From NCBI GenBank assembly GCA_905612305.1, contig CAJQRK010000027.1, forward strand, positions 1 through 64,000: 64,000 bases of DNA, given 5' to 3'. Shown here piece by piece: positions 18,881 through 30,000 of the stretch (positions are counted from its first letter, which is position 1; each line of letters starts with the position of its first letter). The translations under genes and the position numbers were made by a program. The notes under the pieces were generated by a model, which was not told the DNA's origin, searched no databases, and saw only the letters and a program-made list of their open reading frames with translations. Source of the stretch: an uncultured Flavobacteriales bacterium (lineage in GTDB: Bacteria; Bacteroidota; Bacteroidia; Flavobacteriales; BACL11).

Positions 18881-20326
18881 TTAAGCTCTATTTTTTATGA
18901 ACTGATATAATAATCTTACTCCCATTCCTGTAGCTCCTTTACCTCTATATCCGTATTTTTCTTTTACAAAAGTAGATCCTGCAATATCCAAATGAATCCA
19001 AGGATAATCAGCAAAATGAGCCAAGAATTTTCCAGCAGTGATAGCTCCACCAGCTGGACCTCCTAAATTCTTAATATCTGCAACATCAGATTTTATTAGT
19101 TCGTTATAATCCGACCAAAATGGCATTTCTGCTAATCGCTCGTGTGTTTTTTCTCCAATTGCTTTTAAATTTTCGTGTTCTTTCTTAGCTCCTTCATGCA
19201 TACTTACAATTCCGTAATGTCCAATCGCAGCTGCAGCTGATCCTGTTAAAGTGGCCAAATCAATTACTAGTTCAGGATTGTACTTTTTCGCAAAACTGAG
19301 TGCATCAGCCAAAACTAATCTACCTTCAGCATCAGTGTTTAAGACTTCAACAGTTGTGCCATCATGCATAGTAATTACATCTCCTGGGGCGTAAGCATTT
19401 CCTGATGGTCTATTATCAGTTGCAGGCAATAACGCAATAATATGTTTATCTAATTTATTGGCTGAAATGGCTTGCATAGCACCAATAACTGTACCAGCTC
19501 CTCCCATGTCAACTTTCATCATATCCATAGAGTTTGCCGTTGGTTTTAAACTTAACCCTCCAGTATCATATACAATTCCTTTCCCAACTAAAATGATAGG
19601 TTGTTTGTTGGTAGAATTCTTAGGATTCCACTCTATAATCGTGAAAGTGGGTTCGTCAATGCTTCCTTTATTTACCGCCAATAACCCTCCCATTTTTAAG
19701 GACTCAATTTTCTTTTTATTGAAAACTGTAGTTTTAAATCCGTTTGTTTTTCCTGATTTCACGGCAGCCTCTGCCAAATCCTTAGCAGTTAAATGTGAAA
19801 AAGGCTCGTTAATTAAATTTCTAGTAAAATAAACGGCATCTACAATATTTTGCAATTCTTCCACATCTTTTGTCTTAATTGTTTTTTCTAAATAGATTGA
19901 TTTTAATTTATGTGCTTTAGGATCTGTTTTATGTTTGGTAAAAGTATAATTAGAAAGAGCCATTCCTTCTGTAACTGCAAGAATTTCTTTTTGATTTCCT
20001 TTAACATCAATAATCATTACCGCTGCTTCATCTTTTAAGCTTTCTTGTAGTTGATCCCCTAATAAGCGTAAACATTCAAAATGTTTATTTGTGTCTTTTT
20101 CCTCTTTTGGATTTACAATAAATATAAGTCGCGTATATTGATTTATCGCAACAATCTCTTTTTTATCATCCCATTGTTTTTTGATAAAAGCAAGTTCTGA
20201 CTTGGAGAGATCAAAAGAAGAAAAATTGCTTTTTTTATCGCAAAAAAGGATTAAATTATCTTGATCAGAAAATGCCTGTTTTTTTTTGATTATAGTCTTC
20301 ATAATATTGTGTAATTTTGAAGCCAC
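18881..20326 (-). CDS. pepA: M17 leucyl aminopeptidase
   Basis: VGKGIVYDTGGLSLKP, NTDAEGRLVLADAL. Confidence 0.92.
   Translation of the reverse strand: MASKLHNIMKTIIKKKQAFSDQDNLILFCDKKSNFSSFDLSKSELAFIKKQWDDKKEIVAINQYTRLIFIVNPKEEKDTNKHFECLRLLGDQLQESLKDEAAVMIIDVKGNQKEILAVTEGMALSNYTFTKHKTDPKAHKLKSIYLEKTIKTKDVEELQNIVDAVYFTRNLINEPFSHLTAKDLAEAAVKSGKTNGFKTTVFNKKKIESLKMGGLLAVNKGSIDEPTFTIIEWNPKNSTNKQPIILVGKGIVYDTGGLSLKPTANSMDMMKVDMGGAGTVIGAMQAISANKLDKHIIALLPATDNRPSGNAYAPGDVITMHDGTTVEVLNTDAEGRLVLADALSFAKKYNPELVIDLATLTGSAAAAIGHYGIVSMHEGAKKEHENLKAIGEKTHERLAEMPFWSDYNELIKSDVADIKNLGGPAGGAITAGKFLAHFADYPWIHLDIAGSTFVKEKYGYRGKGATGMGVRLLYQFIKNRA
20312..20319 (+). promoter_or_regulatory. -7 box TAATTTTG
   Basis: TAnnTTTG upstream of ATG 20343; divergent with pepA. 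Confidence 0.45.
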
Positions 20327-20342
20327 AAAACTAAGTAATTTT

Positions 20343-21464
20343 ATGGACAGTAAGCAGTTGATAGGTAGGGCATTGAAAAAAGAGTTTTTATCAGCAGATG
20401 AAGGTCAGTTTTTGTATGAAAATGTACCTACTGCAGATTTGATGTGGGCAGCAAATGAGCTCAGACAAATGCAAATTCCCGGTAATGTAGTTACTTGGCA
20501 GATTGATCGTAATGTAAATACGACTAATGCTTGTACGGCTAACTGCAAATTCTGTAATTTTTTCCGCCATCCGAAACATGAAGAGGTGTATGTAACCGAT
20601 GCGGAAACGTATAAACTTAAAATAGAAGAAACGATAAAATATGGTGGGGATCAACTGCTTTTGCAAGGAGGTCATCACCCAGATTTAGGATTGGATTATT
20701 ACACCAAATTATTTAAGGATCTGAAAGCCCTTTATCCAGATATTAAATTGCATGCTCTTGGGCCTCCAGAGGTTGCGCACATTTGTAAAATTGGACGATA
20801 TACTCATCTGGAAGCTTTAACTGCTTTGAAAGCGGCAGGAATGGATAGTATGCCAGGAGCAGGAGCAGAGATTTTAAGCGATAGAGTAAGGCGATTAATT
20901 TCCAAAGGAAAATGTACGGGGCAGGAGTGGTTGGATATTATGAAAGTTGCTCATCAAATTGGGTTAACTACATCAGCAACTATGATGTTTGGACACATAG
21001 AAACCATTGAAGAGCGCTTTGATCATTTGGTAAGAATTAGAGAAGTTCAAGCTCAAAAGCCTGAAGGAAAAAATGGATTCTTGGCATTTATCCCTTGGCC
21101 ATTTATGGATGACGGAACACTTTTGCAAAGAGTGAAGGGAATTAATAACAACACTTCAGCTGACGAATATATGCGTATGATAGCGATTTGTAGAATTATG
21201 TTGCCAAATATTAAAAACATTCAAACTTCTTGGCTTACAGTTGGAGCTGACACAGCACAACTTACTTTGCATGGAGGAGCAAATGATATGGGTTCTATTA
21301 TGATTGAAGAAAATGTAGTTTCGGCAGCAGGAGCACCACACCGATTTACCGCAAATAGCATACAGGAATGCATAAGAGATGCAGGATTTGAACCCCAACT
21401 CAGAACCCAATTATATATAGAAAGAGAGATTCCAGAAATGGAAGAACAATTAATAGATTATTAA
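20343..21464 (+). CDS. mqnC: Radical SAM menaquinone futalosine-pathway enzyme, most likely dehypoxanthine futalosine cyclase
   Basis: NTTNACTANCKFCNFF (CxxxCxxC), GGHHPDLGLDYY, SMPGAGAEIL; start MDSKQLIGRALKKEF. Confidence 0.87.
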   Translation: MDSKQLIGRALKKEFLSADEGQFLYENVPTADLMWAANELRQMQIPGNVVTWQIDRNVNTTNACTANCKFCNFFRHPKHEEVYVTDAETYKLKIEETIKYGGDQLLLQGGHHPDLGLDYYTKLFKDLKALYPDIKLHALGPPEVAHICKIGRYTHLEALTALKAAGMDSMPGAGAEILSDRVRRLISKGKCTGQEWLDIMKVAHQIGLTTSATMMFGHIETIEERFDHLVRIREVQAQKPEGKNGFLAFIPWPFMDDGTLLQRVKGINNNTSADEYMRMIAICRIMLPNIKNIQTSWLTVGADTAQLTLHGGANDMGSIMIEENVVSAAGAPHRFTANSIQECIRDAGFEPQLRTQLYIEREIPEMEEQLIDY

Positions 21465-21465
21465 A

Positions 21466-22053
21466 ATGTTTACAGGAATTATAGAGCAATTAGTAAAAGT
21501 AATTTCCTTGGAGAATCAAGGGGGTAATTTGCATATTTCCTGCAAATCAGCCATTACTCAAGAGCTGAAGATTGATCAATCTGTGGCGCATAATGGTGTG
21601 TGTTTAACGGTAGTTGACATTAAGGATGAAGTGTATACGATTACTGCCGTTAAAGAGACTTTGGATAAAACTAATCTTTCAGAATTACAAGTTGGGAATA
21701 TAATTAATATAGAAAGATGTATGAAATTAGGAGATAGATTTGATGGACATATGGTGCAAGGGCATGTGGATCAAACGGCAACATGTACTCATATTAAAGA
21801 AGAAAAAGGCTCTCATGTATTTAGTTTTAAGCATAAGGAATCTGATAATATGACTGTGGAAAAAGGTTCAGTGTGTGTGAATGGAGCAAGTTTAACAGTT
21901 GTGAATTCTAAAGATACTTCATTTTCAGTAGCCATTATACCTTATACTTTTGAGCATACTAATTTTCAAACTCTGAAAATTGGCGATGCGGTAAATATTG
22001 AATTTGATATTTTAGGAAAATATATTTCAAAGATGTTTATGCGGGATTTATAA
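21466..22053 (+). CDS. ribE: Riboflavin synthase alpha chain
   Basis: MFTGIIEQ, HNGVCLTVVD, GDRFDGHMVQGHVD, VNGASLTVV; two lumazine-binding repeats. Confidence 0.95.
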   Translation: MFTGIIEQLVKVISLENQGGNLHISCKSAITQELKIDQSVAHNGVCLTVVDIKDEVYTITAVKETLDKTNLSELQVGNIINIERCMKLGDRFDGHMVQGHVDQTATCTHIKEEKGSHVFSFKHKESDNMTVEKGSVCVNGASLTVVNSKDTSFSVAIIPYTFEHTNFQTLKIGDAVNIEFDILGKYISKMFMRDL

Positions 22054-22160
22054 AGCAGAGAAGTTCGAATCCTGCTACTATATATTTTTATTTAGTTACT
22101 ATGCTTAGCATAATACTTCTTTTAGTAAAGAACAGTAGCTTTGATTAAAGATAAATATTT

Positions 22161-22208
22161 GCAAGCAAAGTAATATAAGTAGTAGTTTTTTTAATCTATT
22201 GTTTTAAA
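22161..22208 (-). pseudogene. Remnant of a lipase signal-peptide/DUF4249 gene junction
   Basis: 31 nt (22161-22191) identical to 61746-61776, then TAATCTAT[T/G]GTTTTAAA matching 61785-61801 after loss of about 8 nt including the start codon. Confidence 0.7.
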
Positions 22209-22291
22209 GTCTAAACATAGTCATAACCTTCTTGCTATTAACAGTTTAATAACTGTCTCTCCTAAATAAAGCTTGTTGTTTGATGCGAATT

Positions 22292-23269
22292 TTACTTCTC
22301 TAACAATTTGAATAAATCATCCAAATTAGGAGAGAGAATCATTTCGATTCTTCTATTTTTGCTTCTGCCTTCTGTAGTTTTATTTGTGGCTAATGGTATA
22401 AATTCAGCCCTACCTGCAGCAGTTAATTGCAAGGGGTCCATTGAGGGGTTTTTTAATAAAACTTTTACGACATTTGTTGCGCGCATCACGCTCAAATCCC
22501 AATTGTCTTTTATCAAACCACTCCCACTTAAAGGAATGCTGTCAGTATGCCCCTCTACCAAAATATCCAAATTCTTTTGTGAAGCTAAGGCAGCTGCTAA
22601 TTTGTTAAGTGCAGCAACTCCACCGCTATTTACTTCATATTTTCCAGAAGCAAAAAGTAAATCTTCTTCTAAGGAGATATATACTTTTCCATTTTTCTGA
22701 ATTACAGTTAAACCATCTCCCTCCAATCCTATTAATGCTTTGGAAATAGATTGTTTCAAGGCAGTCACCATAGAATCTTTCTTGTTGATGATATCTTCTA
22801 ATTCTGTTACTCTTGTTGAACGCACCTCTAATTCTTCTTCTTTCAGACTTAAGGAATTTGATAATTTGTTCAATTCATCTTCTTTATCAAAAAGTGCCAA
22901 TTGAGCTTGTTCTAATTGTTTCAAAAGCTTTTTAGTTTCTTTAGCTTTGTTTGCCATGTAACTACTATTCTTAGACGTCAATAAATCATACGCGTCACTC
23001 AACTGATTATATTTGGATTGCAAAATAGTTAAGGACTTTCCATTCTGCAGAGAATCATTTCTTAAATCAGCAATTTGTGCTCGTAAAGCGACAATAGTTC
23101 CTTCACTTTCTTCCAATTTACCATTAAGGGAAAGCTCCTTCTTTTCAGCTGAAATTAAAGCTGATTTTGCACTTTCATGTTCAGCGATTAATGTATTATA
23201 AATTTTTGGAGTTACACAAGCGCTCAATGCTAATAGTAATGTGCTAATGTATAAAATAGACTTTCCCAT
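22292..23269 (-). CDS. OmpA-family lipoprotein with coiled coil
   Basis: Start MGKSILYISTLLLALSACV lipobox; heptad-rich centre; LVEGHTDSIPLSG...AAGRAEFIPLATNKTTEGRSKNRRIEM. Confidence 0.9.
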   Translation of the reverse strand: MGKSILYISTLLLALSACVTPKIYNTLIAEHESAKSALISAEKKELSLNGKLEESEGTIVALRAQIADLRNDSLQNGKSLTILQSKYNQLSDAYDLLTSKNSSYMANKAKETKKLLKQLEQAQLALFDKEDELNKLSNSLSLKEEELEVRSTRVTELEDIINKKDSMVTALKQSISKALIGLEGDGLTVIQKNGKVYISLEEDLLFASGKYEVNSGGVAALNKLAAALASQKNLDILVEGHTDSIPLSGSGLIKDNWDLSVMRATNVVKVLLKNPSMDPLQLTAAGRAEFIPLATNKTTEGRSKNRRIEMILSPNLDDLFKLLEK

Positions 23270-23363
23270 TTTGAAAATTTTTAATTTTCTCAAAATTACA
23301 AAGGAAAAAAAAGAAAAAATAACTGGTAAAGAATACTTTTCAACAGGAAAAGATGAAAAGAAA

Positions 23364-23783
23364 TTAACGCATCCAATAGCCTTCTATCCAAACAAAGCCA
23401 CCTAAGCGAACTTCCCAGAATCCAGGCGCCCAATGATATCCTCTTCTTTGGCGTTTCCATTTTCCTTTTATCCAAATGTAATCTCTATAAAAGCTGCTCC
23501 ATTTCCAGTGCCCTTCTACCCAAATATAATTTCTTCTGACACGATTAGGATGCTTTTCAATTACCTTTGGTCTGTTTGGCTTTACCACAACTACTCTAGA
23601 TGGATGACGATGTGTTGAATGATTTTTAACAGCCACTCCTTTATGCCTATTGGATTTTTTACTCACTACTTTTTTAGTAGAATCATTATGTTTTGACTTT
23701 ACCATAACCTGTGCAAAACTGCTTTGTGGCATAAATAAAGTGGCTCCAAAAAGGAGGATGAAACTAAAAATTATTTTTTTCAT
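23364..23783 (-). CDS. YXWGXW-repeat secreted protein
   Basis: Repeats YIWVEGHWKW, YIWIKGKWKR, YHWAPGFWEV, FVWIEGYWMR. Confidence 0.8.
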   Translation of the reverse strand: MKKIIFSFILLFGATLFMPQSSFAQVMVKSKHNDSTKKVVSKKSNRHKGVAVKNHSTHRHPSRVVVVKPNRPKVIEKHPNRVRRNYIWVEGHWKWSSFYRDYIWIKGKWKRQRRGYHWAPGFWEVRLGGFVWIEGYWMR

Positions 23784-23849
23784 AGCGATATTTTTTAAAG
23801 ATTAGTACTTTTATGACTTCAATTCAAACGCAAACTAAAGTTTAAAAGT

Positions 23850-24401
23850 ATGAAAAAAATTATCAACTATTTTTTACAAGGGCTATTATACATAGTGCCT
23901 GTATCTGTAACGCTTTATGTAGTATACTGGGCATTCAATAAAATTGATAGTATTTTACGTTTTCAATTCCCAGGCTTAGGTCTTATTGTAATTATTGCAA
24001 CGATTACTTTAATTGGCCTTGCGGGTTCTGTCATTATCGCAAGCCCTATCAATTCTTTTTTTCAAAAGTTATTAAAAAAAGCGCCTTTATTAGAAACTAT
24101 CTATAGTTCAATGAAGGATTTGACGGGAACTTTTGTAGGAAAAAAGAAAGGATTTGAGCAGGCGGTGCTTATTAAATTATATGAAAACTCAACAATTGAA
24201 CGTATTGGTTTTATTACCAATGAAGATTTAAGTTCATTGGGGATAAAGAGCGGTAAAATTCTGGTTTATTTGCCACACTCCTATGCATTTTCAGGTCAAC
24301 TTTTTGTAGTAGATAGATCTTACATTACTCCTATTGATCGATCTTCCTCCGAAATAATGAAATTAATCGTTTCTGGTGGAATTACTGAAATAGAAAAATA
24401 A
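23850..24401 (+). CDS. DUF502 family membrane protein
   Basis: QGLLYIVPVSVTLYVVYW, KAPLLETIYSSMKDLTGTF, IMKLIVSGG C-terminus. Confidence 0.9.
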   Translation: MKKIINYFLQGLLYIVPVSVTLYVVYWAFNKIDSILRFQFPGLGLIVIIATITLIGLAGSVIIASPINSFFQKLLKKAPLLETIYSSMKDLTGTFVGKKKGFEQAVLIKLYENSTIERIGFITNEDLSSLGIKSGKILVYLPHSYAFSGQLFVVDRSYITPIDRSSSEIMKLIVSGGITEIEK

Positions 24402-24403
24402 AC

Positions 24404-24411
24404 TAAATTTG
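24404..24411 (+). promoter_or_regulatory. -7 box TAAATTTG
   Basis: TAnnTTTG upstream of 24431. Confidence 0.45.
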
Positions 24412-24430
24412 GAGCATTAAAATTCATATT

Positions 24431-26638
24431 ATGAAAACAACTATCCTTTATTTATTTGCATTTATGTTCAGTATTTCTGTATTTGCAGGCGACACTACAA
24501 CTGTAAGAATTCATAACCATACTGATATGACTTGGTACGGAAATTATGATGAGTGGGGTGTACTGCCAGATGCCACCAAAGAATACCAAAAAGTTTATTT
24601 GCATTATACTATGGGCTGTGCAACCGGAGGCTGTTCAGATTGGGATTATACTTCACAAATTTTTGTACGCCACAGAACTGGAGCAATTGATTCAACATTA
24701 AATACAGCTCCTTCTTTTACCGTAAATGGAAACACTCTAGACACTGTATTTTTTTCTTACAGTCCTGTATATATTTATTCTTGGGATAGCATTAATAATA
24801 TTCTAGATTCAATTACTTCAGATACATTAGAAATTATTCAATTTAACGACCCTAATAATCCTACAACCGCAACAGGAACACTTATTGTATTTACATCAAA
24901 TATAAATGTCTTTAGCTTTAATTCTCTAGGAGTTATTATTGACACAACTTATTTTTCTGCTGACACCTCTTGGCTTGTAAATTATTATAGTTGGTATGCT
25001 CCTTATGATGTAATTGAAAATTATGAATTAGCTAGAGTAATCACTCCTTACGGAAGTATGCTGGCTAACAACTGGGAATTTACAACTACATTTGATATAA
25101 CAGATTTTGTGCAAATTATGAGAGATTCTGTAGAAATTAGATGCCATTATAGCGGCTGGTCATCTGGTTTTAGTGCAACACTAGATTTTCAATTTATTGA
25201 AGGGACTCCGCCTAGAGATGTTATAAAAGTTGAAAATATCTATTCTGGTGGTTATAACTATTCCACCTCAACTGATTTTGAAAATACTAAGTTAGTGCCT
25301 AAGAAATTTTTAATTCAGCAAAATAGTGCAGGGGCAATGGTAAAAATGGTGTCCACTGGTCATGGATTTGACAACAATATAAATGCTGCAGAATTCAAAC
25401 CCATTAACTATTTTGTAAAGGTTGATGGGGCGCTTACTCATACTCAATACAATTGGGATGCAGATTGTGGCGAGAATCCAATTTATCCGCAAGGAGGAAC
25501 TTGGATTTACGACAGAGCAAATTGGTGCCCAGGCAAAAGAGCCCAAGCCTTTGATCATGAAATAACCCCTCAAATTACTACAGGGGATTCTATTGAAATA
25601 AATATTGATTTTCAATCTTATTCTTGGAGTGGAACACAAACTCCTTCTTATATAATCGAATGTCAATTATTCCAATATGAAGATGCTAATTTCAATAATT
25701 CTGCTGAAATAGTAGATGTTATTAAACCCTCAAAAAAAGATGAATACAGTAGAAAAAACCCGATTTGCGGAAACCCATTAATTATAATTAGAAATTACGG
25801 CAGTAATCCGCTTACATCCTTAGATATCGAATATAAAGTTGTCGGTGGAACAACACATAATTTTAATTGGACAGGAAATTTAGCTTTTTTAGAAAAAGAA
25901 GAAGTAGAACTGCCTAACCTAAGCAACTGGGCGGGAAGTGAAAATACTTTTGAAGTATCGCTTAAAAACCCTAATGGCCAAGCAGATGATTATGACGCAA
26001 ACAACACTATGCAATCAGAGTTTGAAGCAGTTCCAGAATATCCTGAAACTTTTGCGCTATGGCTACAAACAAATAATGGAGTTATTGGAGGTATTTCTGA
26101 AACTTCATGGGACTTTCTTGATCAAAACGGAAATATTTTTCTTGCGAGCGGAGGATTAAATCCAAACACACAATTTCGAGATACTTTGAGTTTTTTGCCT
26201 GGCTGTTATACATTTATTGTGAGTGATACTGATGAAGATGGGTTGGACTTTTGGGCAAATAATGATGGAGGCGGAATGGTTCGATTTAGAGAAATTGGAG
26301 CGTCTTGGTTAAAATCATTTAATGCTGATTTCGGTACAAATATTGTACATCAATTTACTGTTGGTTCTGGACAGGGCATGACTATCCAAAATAAACTTGA
26401 AAATTGGAATATCTATCCAAACCCAACTAATGATAAATTTATAATTAAAGGACTTTCTGAAGGAGAAACACAAATCATAATCAATGATAATGTTGGAAAA
26501 TCAGTATTTAATACAACTATTCCCAAAACAGGGTTTATCACTAAAAACATTGATATTAGTCATTTAGATAATGGTATTTACATCATCCAAATATCAAATA
26601 AAACGACTACAATTACTAAAAAAATAGTAAAACAATAA
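24431..26638 (+). CDS. PNGase F-like secreted protein with T9SS sorting domain (copy 1)
   Basis: GGCSDWDY; NPIYPQGGTWIYDRANWCPGKR; C-terminal YPNPTNDKFIIKG...YIIQISNKTTTITKKIVKQ. Confidence 0.8.
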   Translation: MKTTILYLFAFMFSISVFAGDTTTVRIHNHTDMTWYGNYDEWGVLPDATKEYQKVYLHYTMGCATGGCSDWDYTSQIFVRHRTGAIDSTLNTAPSFTVNGNTLDTVFFSYSPVYIYSWDSINNILDSITSDTLEIIQFNDPNNPTTATGTLIVFTSNINVFSFNSLGVIIDTTYFSADTSWLVNYYSWYAPYDVIENYELARVITPYGSMLANNWEFTTTFDITDFVQIMRDSVEIRCHYSGWSSGFSATLDFQFIEGTPPRDVIKVENIYSGGYNYSTSTDFENTKLVPKKFLIQQNSAGAMVKMVSTGHGFDNNINAAEFKPINYFVKVDGALTHTQYNWDADCGENPIYPQGGTWIYDRANWCPGKRAQAFDHEITPQITTGDSIEINIDFQSYSWSGTQTPSYIIECQLFQYEDANFNNSAEIVDVIKPSKKDEYSRKNPICGNPLIIIRNYGSNPLTSLDIEYKVVGGTTHNFNWTGNLAFLEKEEVELPNLSNWAGSENTFEVSLKNPNGQADDYDANNTMQSEFEAVPEYPETFALWLQTNNGVIGGISETSWDFLDQNGNIFLASGGLNPNTQFRDTLSFLPGCYTFIVSDTDEDGLDFWANNDGGGMVRFREIGASWLKSFNADFGTNIVHQFTVGSGQGMTIQNKLENWNIYPNPTNDKFIIKGLSEGETQIIINDNVGKSVFNTTIPKTGFITKNIDISHLDNGIYIIQISNKTTTITKKIVKQ

Positions 26639-27067
26639 ATGAAGTATTGTAATAGTTTAACAACATTTTCTCGTTTTAAAACGAGAGAAGTAAAGGTTGG
26701 CGATTTAGGCTTTGGAGGCAACAATCCAATTCGCATACAATCCATGACCATTACCGATACCATGGATACTATTGCTACCGTGGAGGAATCCATAAGAATG
26801 ATAGAGGCAGGTTGTGAGCTTGTGCGTATTACTGCACCAAGTCAAAAAGAAGCCAAGAATTTACAAAACATAAAAGATGAGTTAAGAAAAAGAGGATATA
26901 ATACTCCTATTGTTGCTGATATTCATTTCACGCCTAATGCGGCTGAAATTGCAGCTCGTATTGTAGAAAAGGTAAGGATAAACCCTGGGAACTATGCTGA
27001 AATAATGAAATTAATTGTTTCAGGTGGTGTTACTGAACTAGATAATTCATCAGAAGAAATTTTATAA
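26639..27067 (+). pseudogene. In-frame chimeric ORF: IspG residues 1-120 fused to DUF502 C-terminal tail
   Basis: Residues 1-120 closely match IspG at 30555; after NPGNYA it switches to EIMKLIVSGGVTEL, matching the DUF502 terminus EIMKLIVSGGITEI at 24351-24392. Confidence 0.9.
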
Positions 27068-27068
27068 T

Positions 27069-30000
27069 ATGAAAAAACTATTTTACTTTTTAATATCACT
27101 GTTTTTAATGACAGAGGTTACGGCTCAAAACCCAGGAGATACAATTACTGTACAAACCTTTATTCATGATGCATGGACTGATGGATCTGGCAATTCAACA
27201 GGTAGTGGCGCAAGAGATACCATAGCTTATTTTCCAAATGACACGAATTTAACTTTTGAAAAAATAATTATGTCTTATAATATGAGGTGTAAAGATAATA
27301 ATAGTAATAATCCTGGAGGGAATTCAAGAATTGGTTGCGGGGCATGGGACTATAGTTGCCAAACATATATACACGACTCAACAAGAATTGATTCTATTTT
27401 ATCTAAGCAGGCAAGCCATACTATCTCATCTTTTTCTGGTAACATTTATAATTATTCTTTAAGTCCAGTTTATAATTATTACCAATTTCAGCAGCAAACC
27501 GCTTTAATCAATTTAACTATTTCTGAAGACACTATTCATATAGGGAATGGGGCAGACTCTCTTAATTTTGTAATTGCAACAGAGCAAAATTCGCATAAAT
27601 CTCAGTTTTTGTATAAAGCAAATGAGTTGGCTGCATTAGGATTGTTAAATGACACCATCAATGCTCTTTCGCTAAATGTTCTAAGTGGTAGTCAGACAGC
27701 AAATTTCTTAACAATAAAATTAAAGTTGACTACTGATAGTGTGTTAGGTAATATCAACCCTCATATAAATGGATTTACGGAAGTTTACAATGCAAATACA
27801 CTACTTAATAGTGGAGTTAACCGATTCCAATTCATAAATGATTTTGTTTGGGATTCAGTATCCAATATTATAGTGGAATTCTCAATAACAAATTCAACCA
27901 ATGGAAGTGCAACTTTGATTGAAGGAGAGCAAACAAACAATAATTTAGGATTGTTTTCAAATGATGCAAATCATATAACTGTAAATTCTGCTGAAAGTAT
28001 TGATCTTCCAACTACTACAATGAACAGTATTTCTAATGAAATTACTGTTTCATTTTGGATAAATGGGAATGCAAATGTATTGCCCCAAAATACTACACTA
28101 ATAGAAGGATATGATGCTAATAATTACAGAACTTTAAACATTCACTTTCCATGGAGTAATGGCAGAATGTATTGGGATTGTGGAAATAGTGGGACCTCAT
28201 CTTGCGATAGAATTGACAAAGCAGCATCTTTAAGTGAATATACTGATGGATGGAGTCATTGGGCATTTACAAAAAATGCAACTACAGGAGATTTGAAAAT
28301 ATACAGAAATGGTGTATTGTGGCACTCAGGAACTGGACATACCAGAACAATAGATATTGCAACATTAAAATTAGCAAGTCAGGGTAATGCTAATGGATGG
28401 TTTTGGGATGGACATATTAAAGAGGTAAGAATATTTGATAAAGAACTTTCTATAGCAACTATAAATGATTGGATGATAAAACGAATTAATAATTCACATC
28501 CTGATTATACAAATTTAGTTGCTCATTATCCTTTAAATGAGGGTATAGGGACAACATCGCTAGACAATACAATAAATCAACAAATTGCAACTTTTAGCGG
28601 AAATGTTAATTGGAATTATACCAGAGGAAATGCAATAGGTCAGTTTTTTACAGAAGTAAATTCCCGACCAAATATTAACTTTTACCAAGGTCAATATTCT
28701 TTAACTTTAACTACTGATACCATTTTAGATTCATTAATTGCTAGCGCAAATACTGTTACACAATACGCAATAGTGCCCAATTATGGAATTTTACAAAATG
28801 ACAGTATTGCTACTATTTCTACTAACACTTATTGGGAGGCATTGTCTTATTTATTTGATGCAAATGGGAATATGTTAAGCGTAGATTCTGTAAGTATTGA
28901 TGGGTCAATTTCTATTACTGATTTAACCTATTATAAACGTTATCCCATGGCTTTTCAAATCATGTCATTTGTTACTCCCTACGGTATGGGGGTAGATTTT
29001 GGGGCTACTGGCAAAACCTGGTATTTTGATGTTACTGATTATGCTCCTGTATTAAAAGGAAATAAACAAATTACAATGAGTGGTGGTGGACAATGGCAGG
29101 AGGATATGGATATTAAATTTTTATTTATTGTAGGAACTCCTACTAGAGATGTATTAGAGATGCAGCAAATTTGGAGGCCACAATCTAAAGGATATAGTAC
29201 TATTATGTCAGATGATGCATTTGAAGCAAGATCTCATGCTTTATTGTCAAATGCCACTTCTTTTAAACTAAGAACCTCTATTACGGGACATGGACAAGAA
29301 GGAGAATTCATTCCAAGAACTCATACTTTAAATTTAGATGGTTCAAATCCTTCTACCTATAGTTGGCAAGTATGGACGGAATGTGCCGACAATCCTATTT
29401 ATCCACAAGGAGGCACTTGGATTTACGATAGAGCAGGATGGTGTCCAGGTAAAGCAACGGATTTAAGAGAGGATGATATTACCCCATTTGTTACTCCAGG
29501 CCAATCACATATTTTTGATTATGGAATAGATGGAGCTTCTGGATCCTCAAATTATTGGGTGAATTGTCAATTAGTAAGTTATGACGACCCTAATCACTCT
29601 TTAGATGCTGCTATTATTGATATTCTATCTCCTACCAATCAAATACTACACGTGCGAACTAATCCTCTATGTTCAAAACCTAAAATTACAATACAAAATA
29701 CTGGAAATACAACATTAACTTCATTACAAATTGAATATTGGGCTAATGGAGCTACATCACATGAAATGTATCAATGGAATGGAAATCTTAATTTTCTTGA
29801 AAAAGAAGAGGTTGAATTGCCTGACCCCGCTTCTTTATGGGGTAATATAGCTGCCAATAATAATATATTTCATGTTATAATTTCGTTGCCTAATAATGCA
29901 ACTGATCAGTATTATTTTAATAATATTATGAGTTCTACTTTTGAATCTGCTCCTACATATCCAAATACCTTTACGTTATGGTTTCAAACAAATAGTGGGG

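Noticed and set aside
23364-23783. Trp/Gly-rich repeats considered as a novel repeat protein
   Set aside because: Matches the known YXWGXW repeat pattern.
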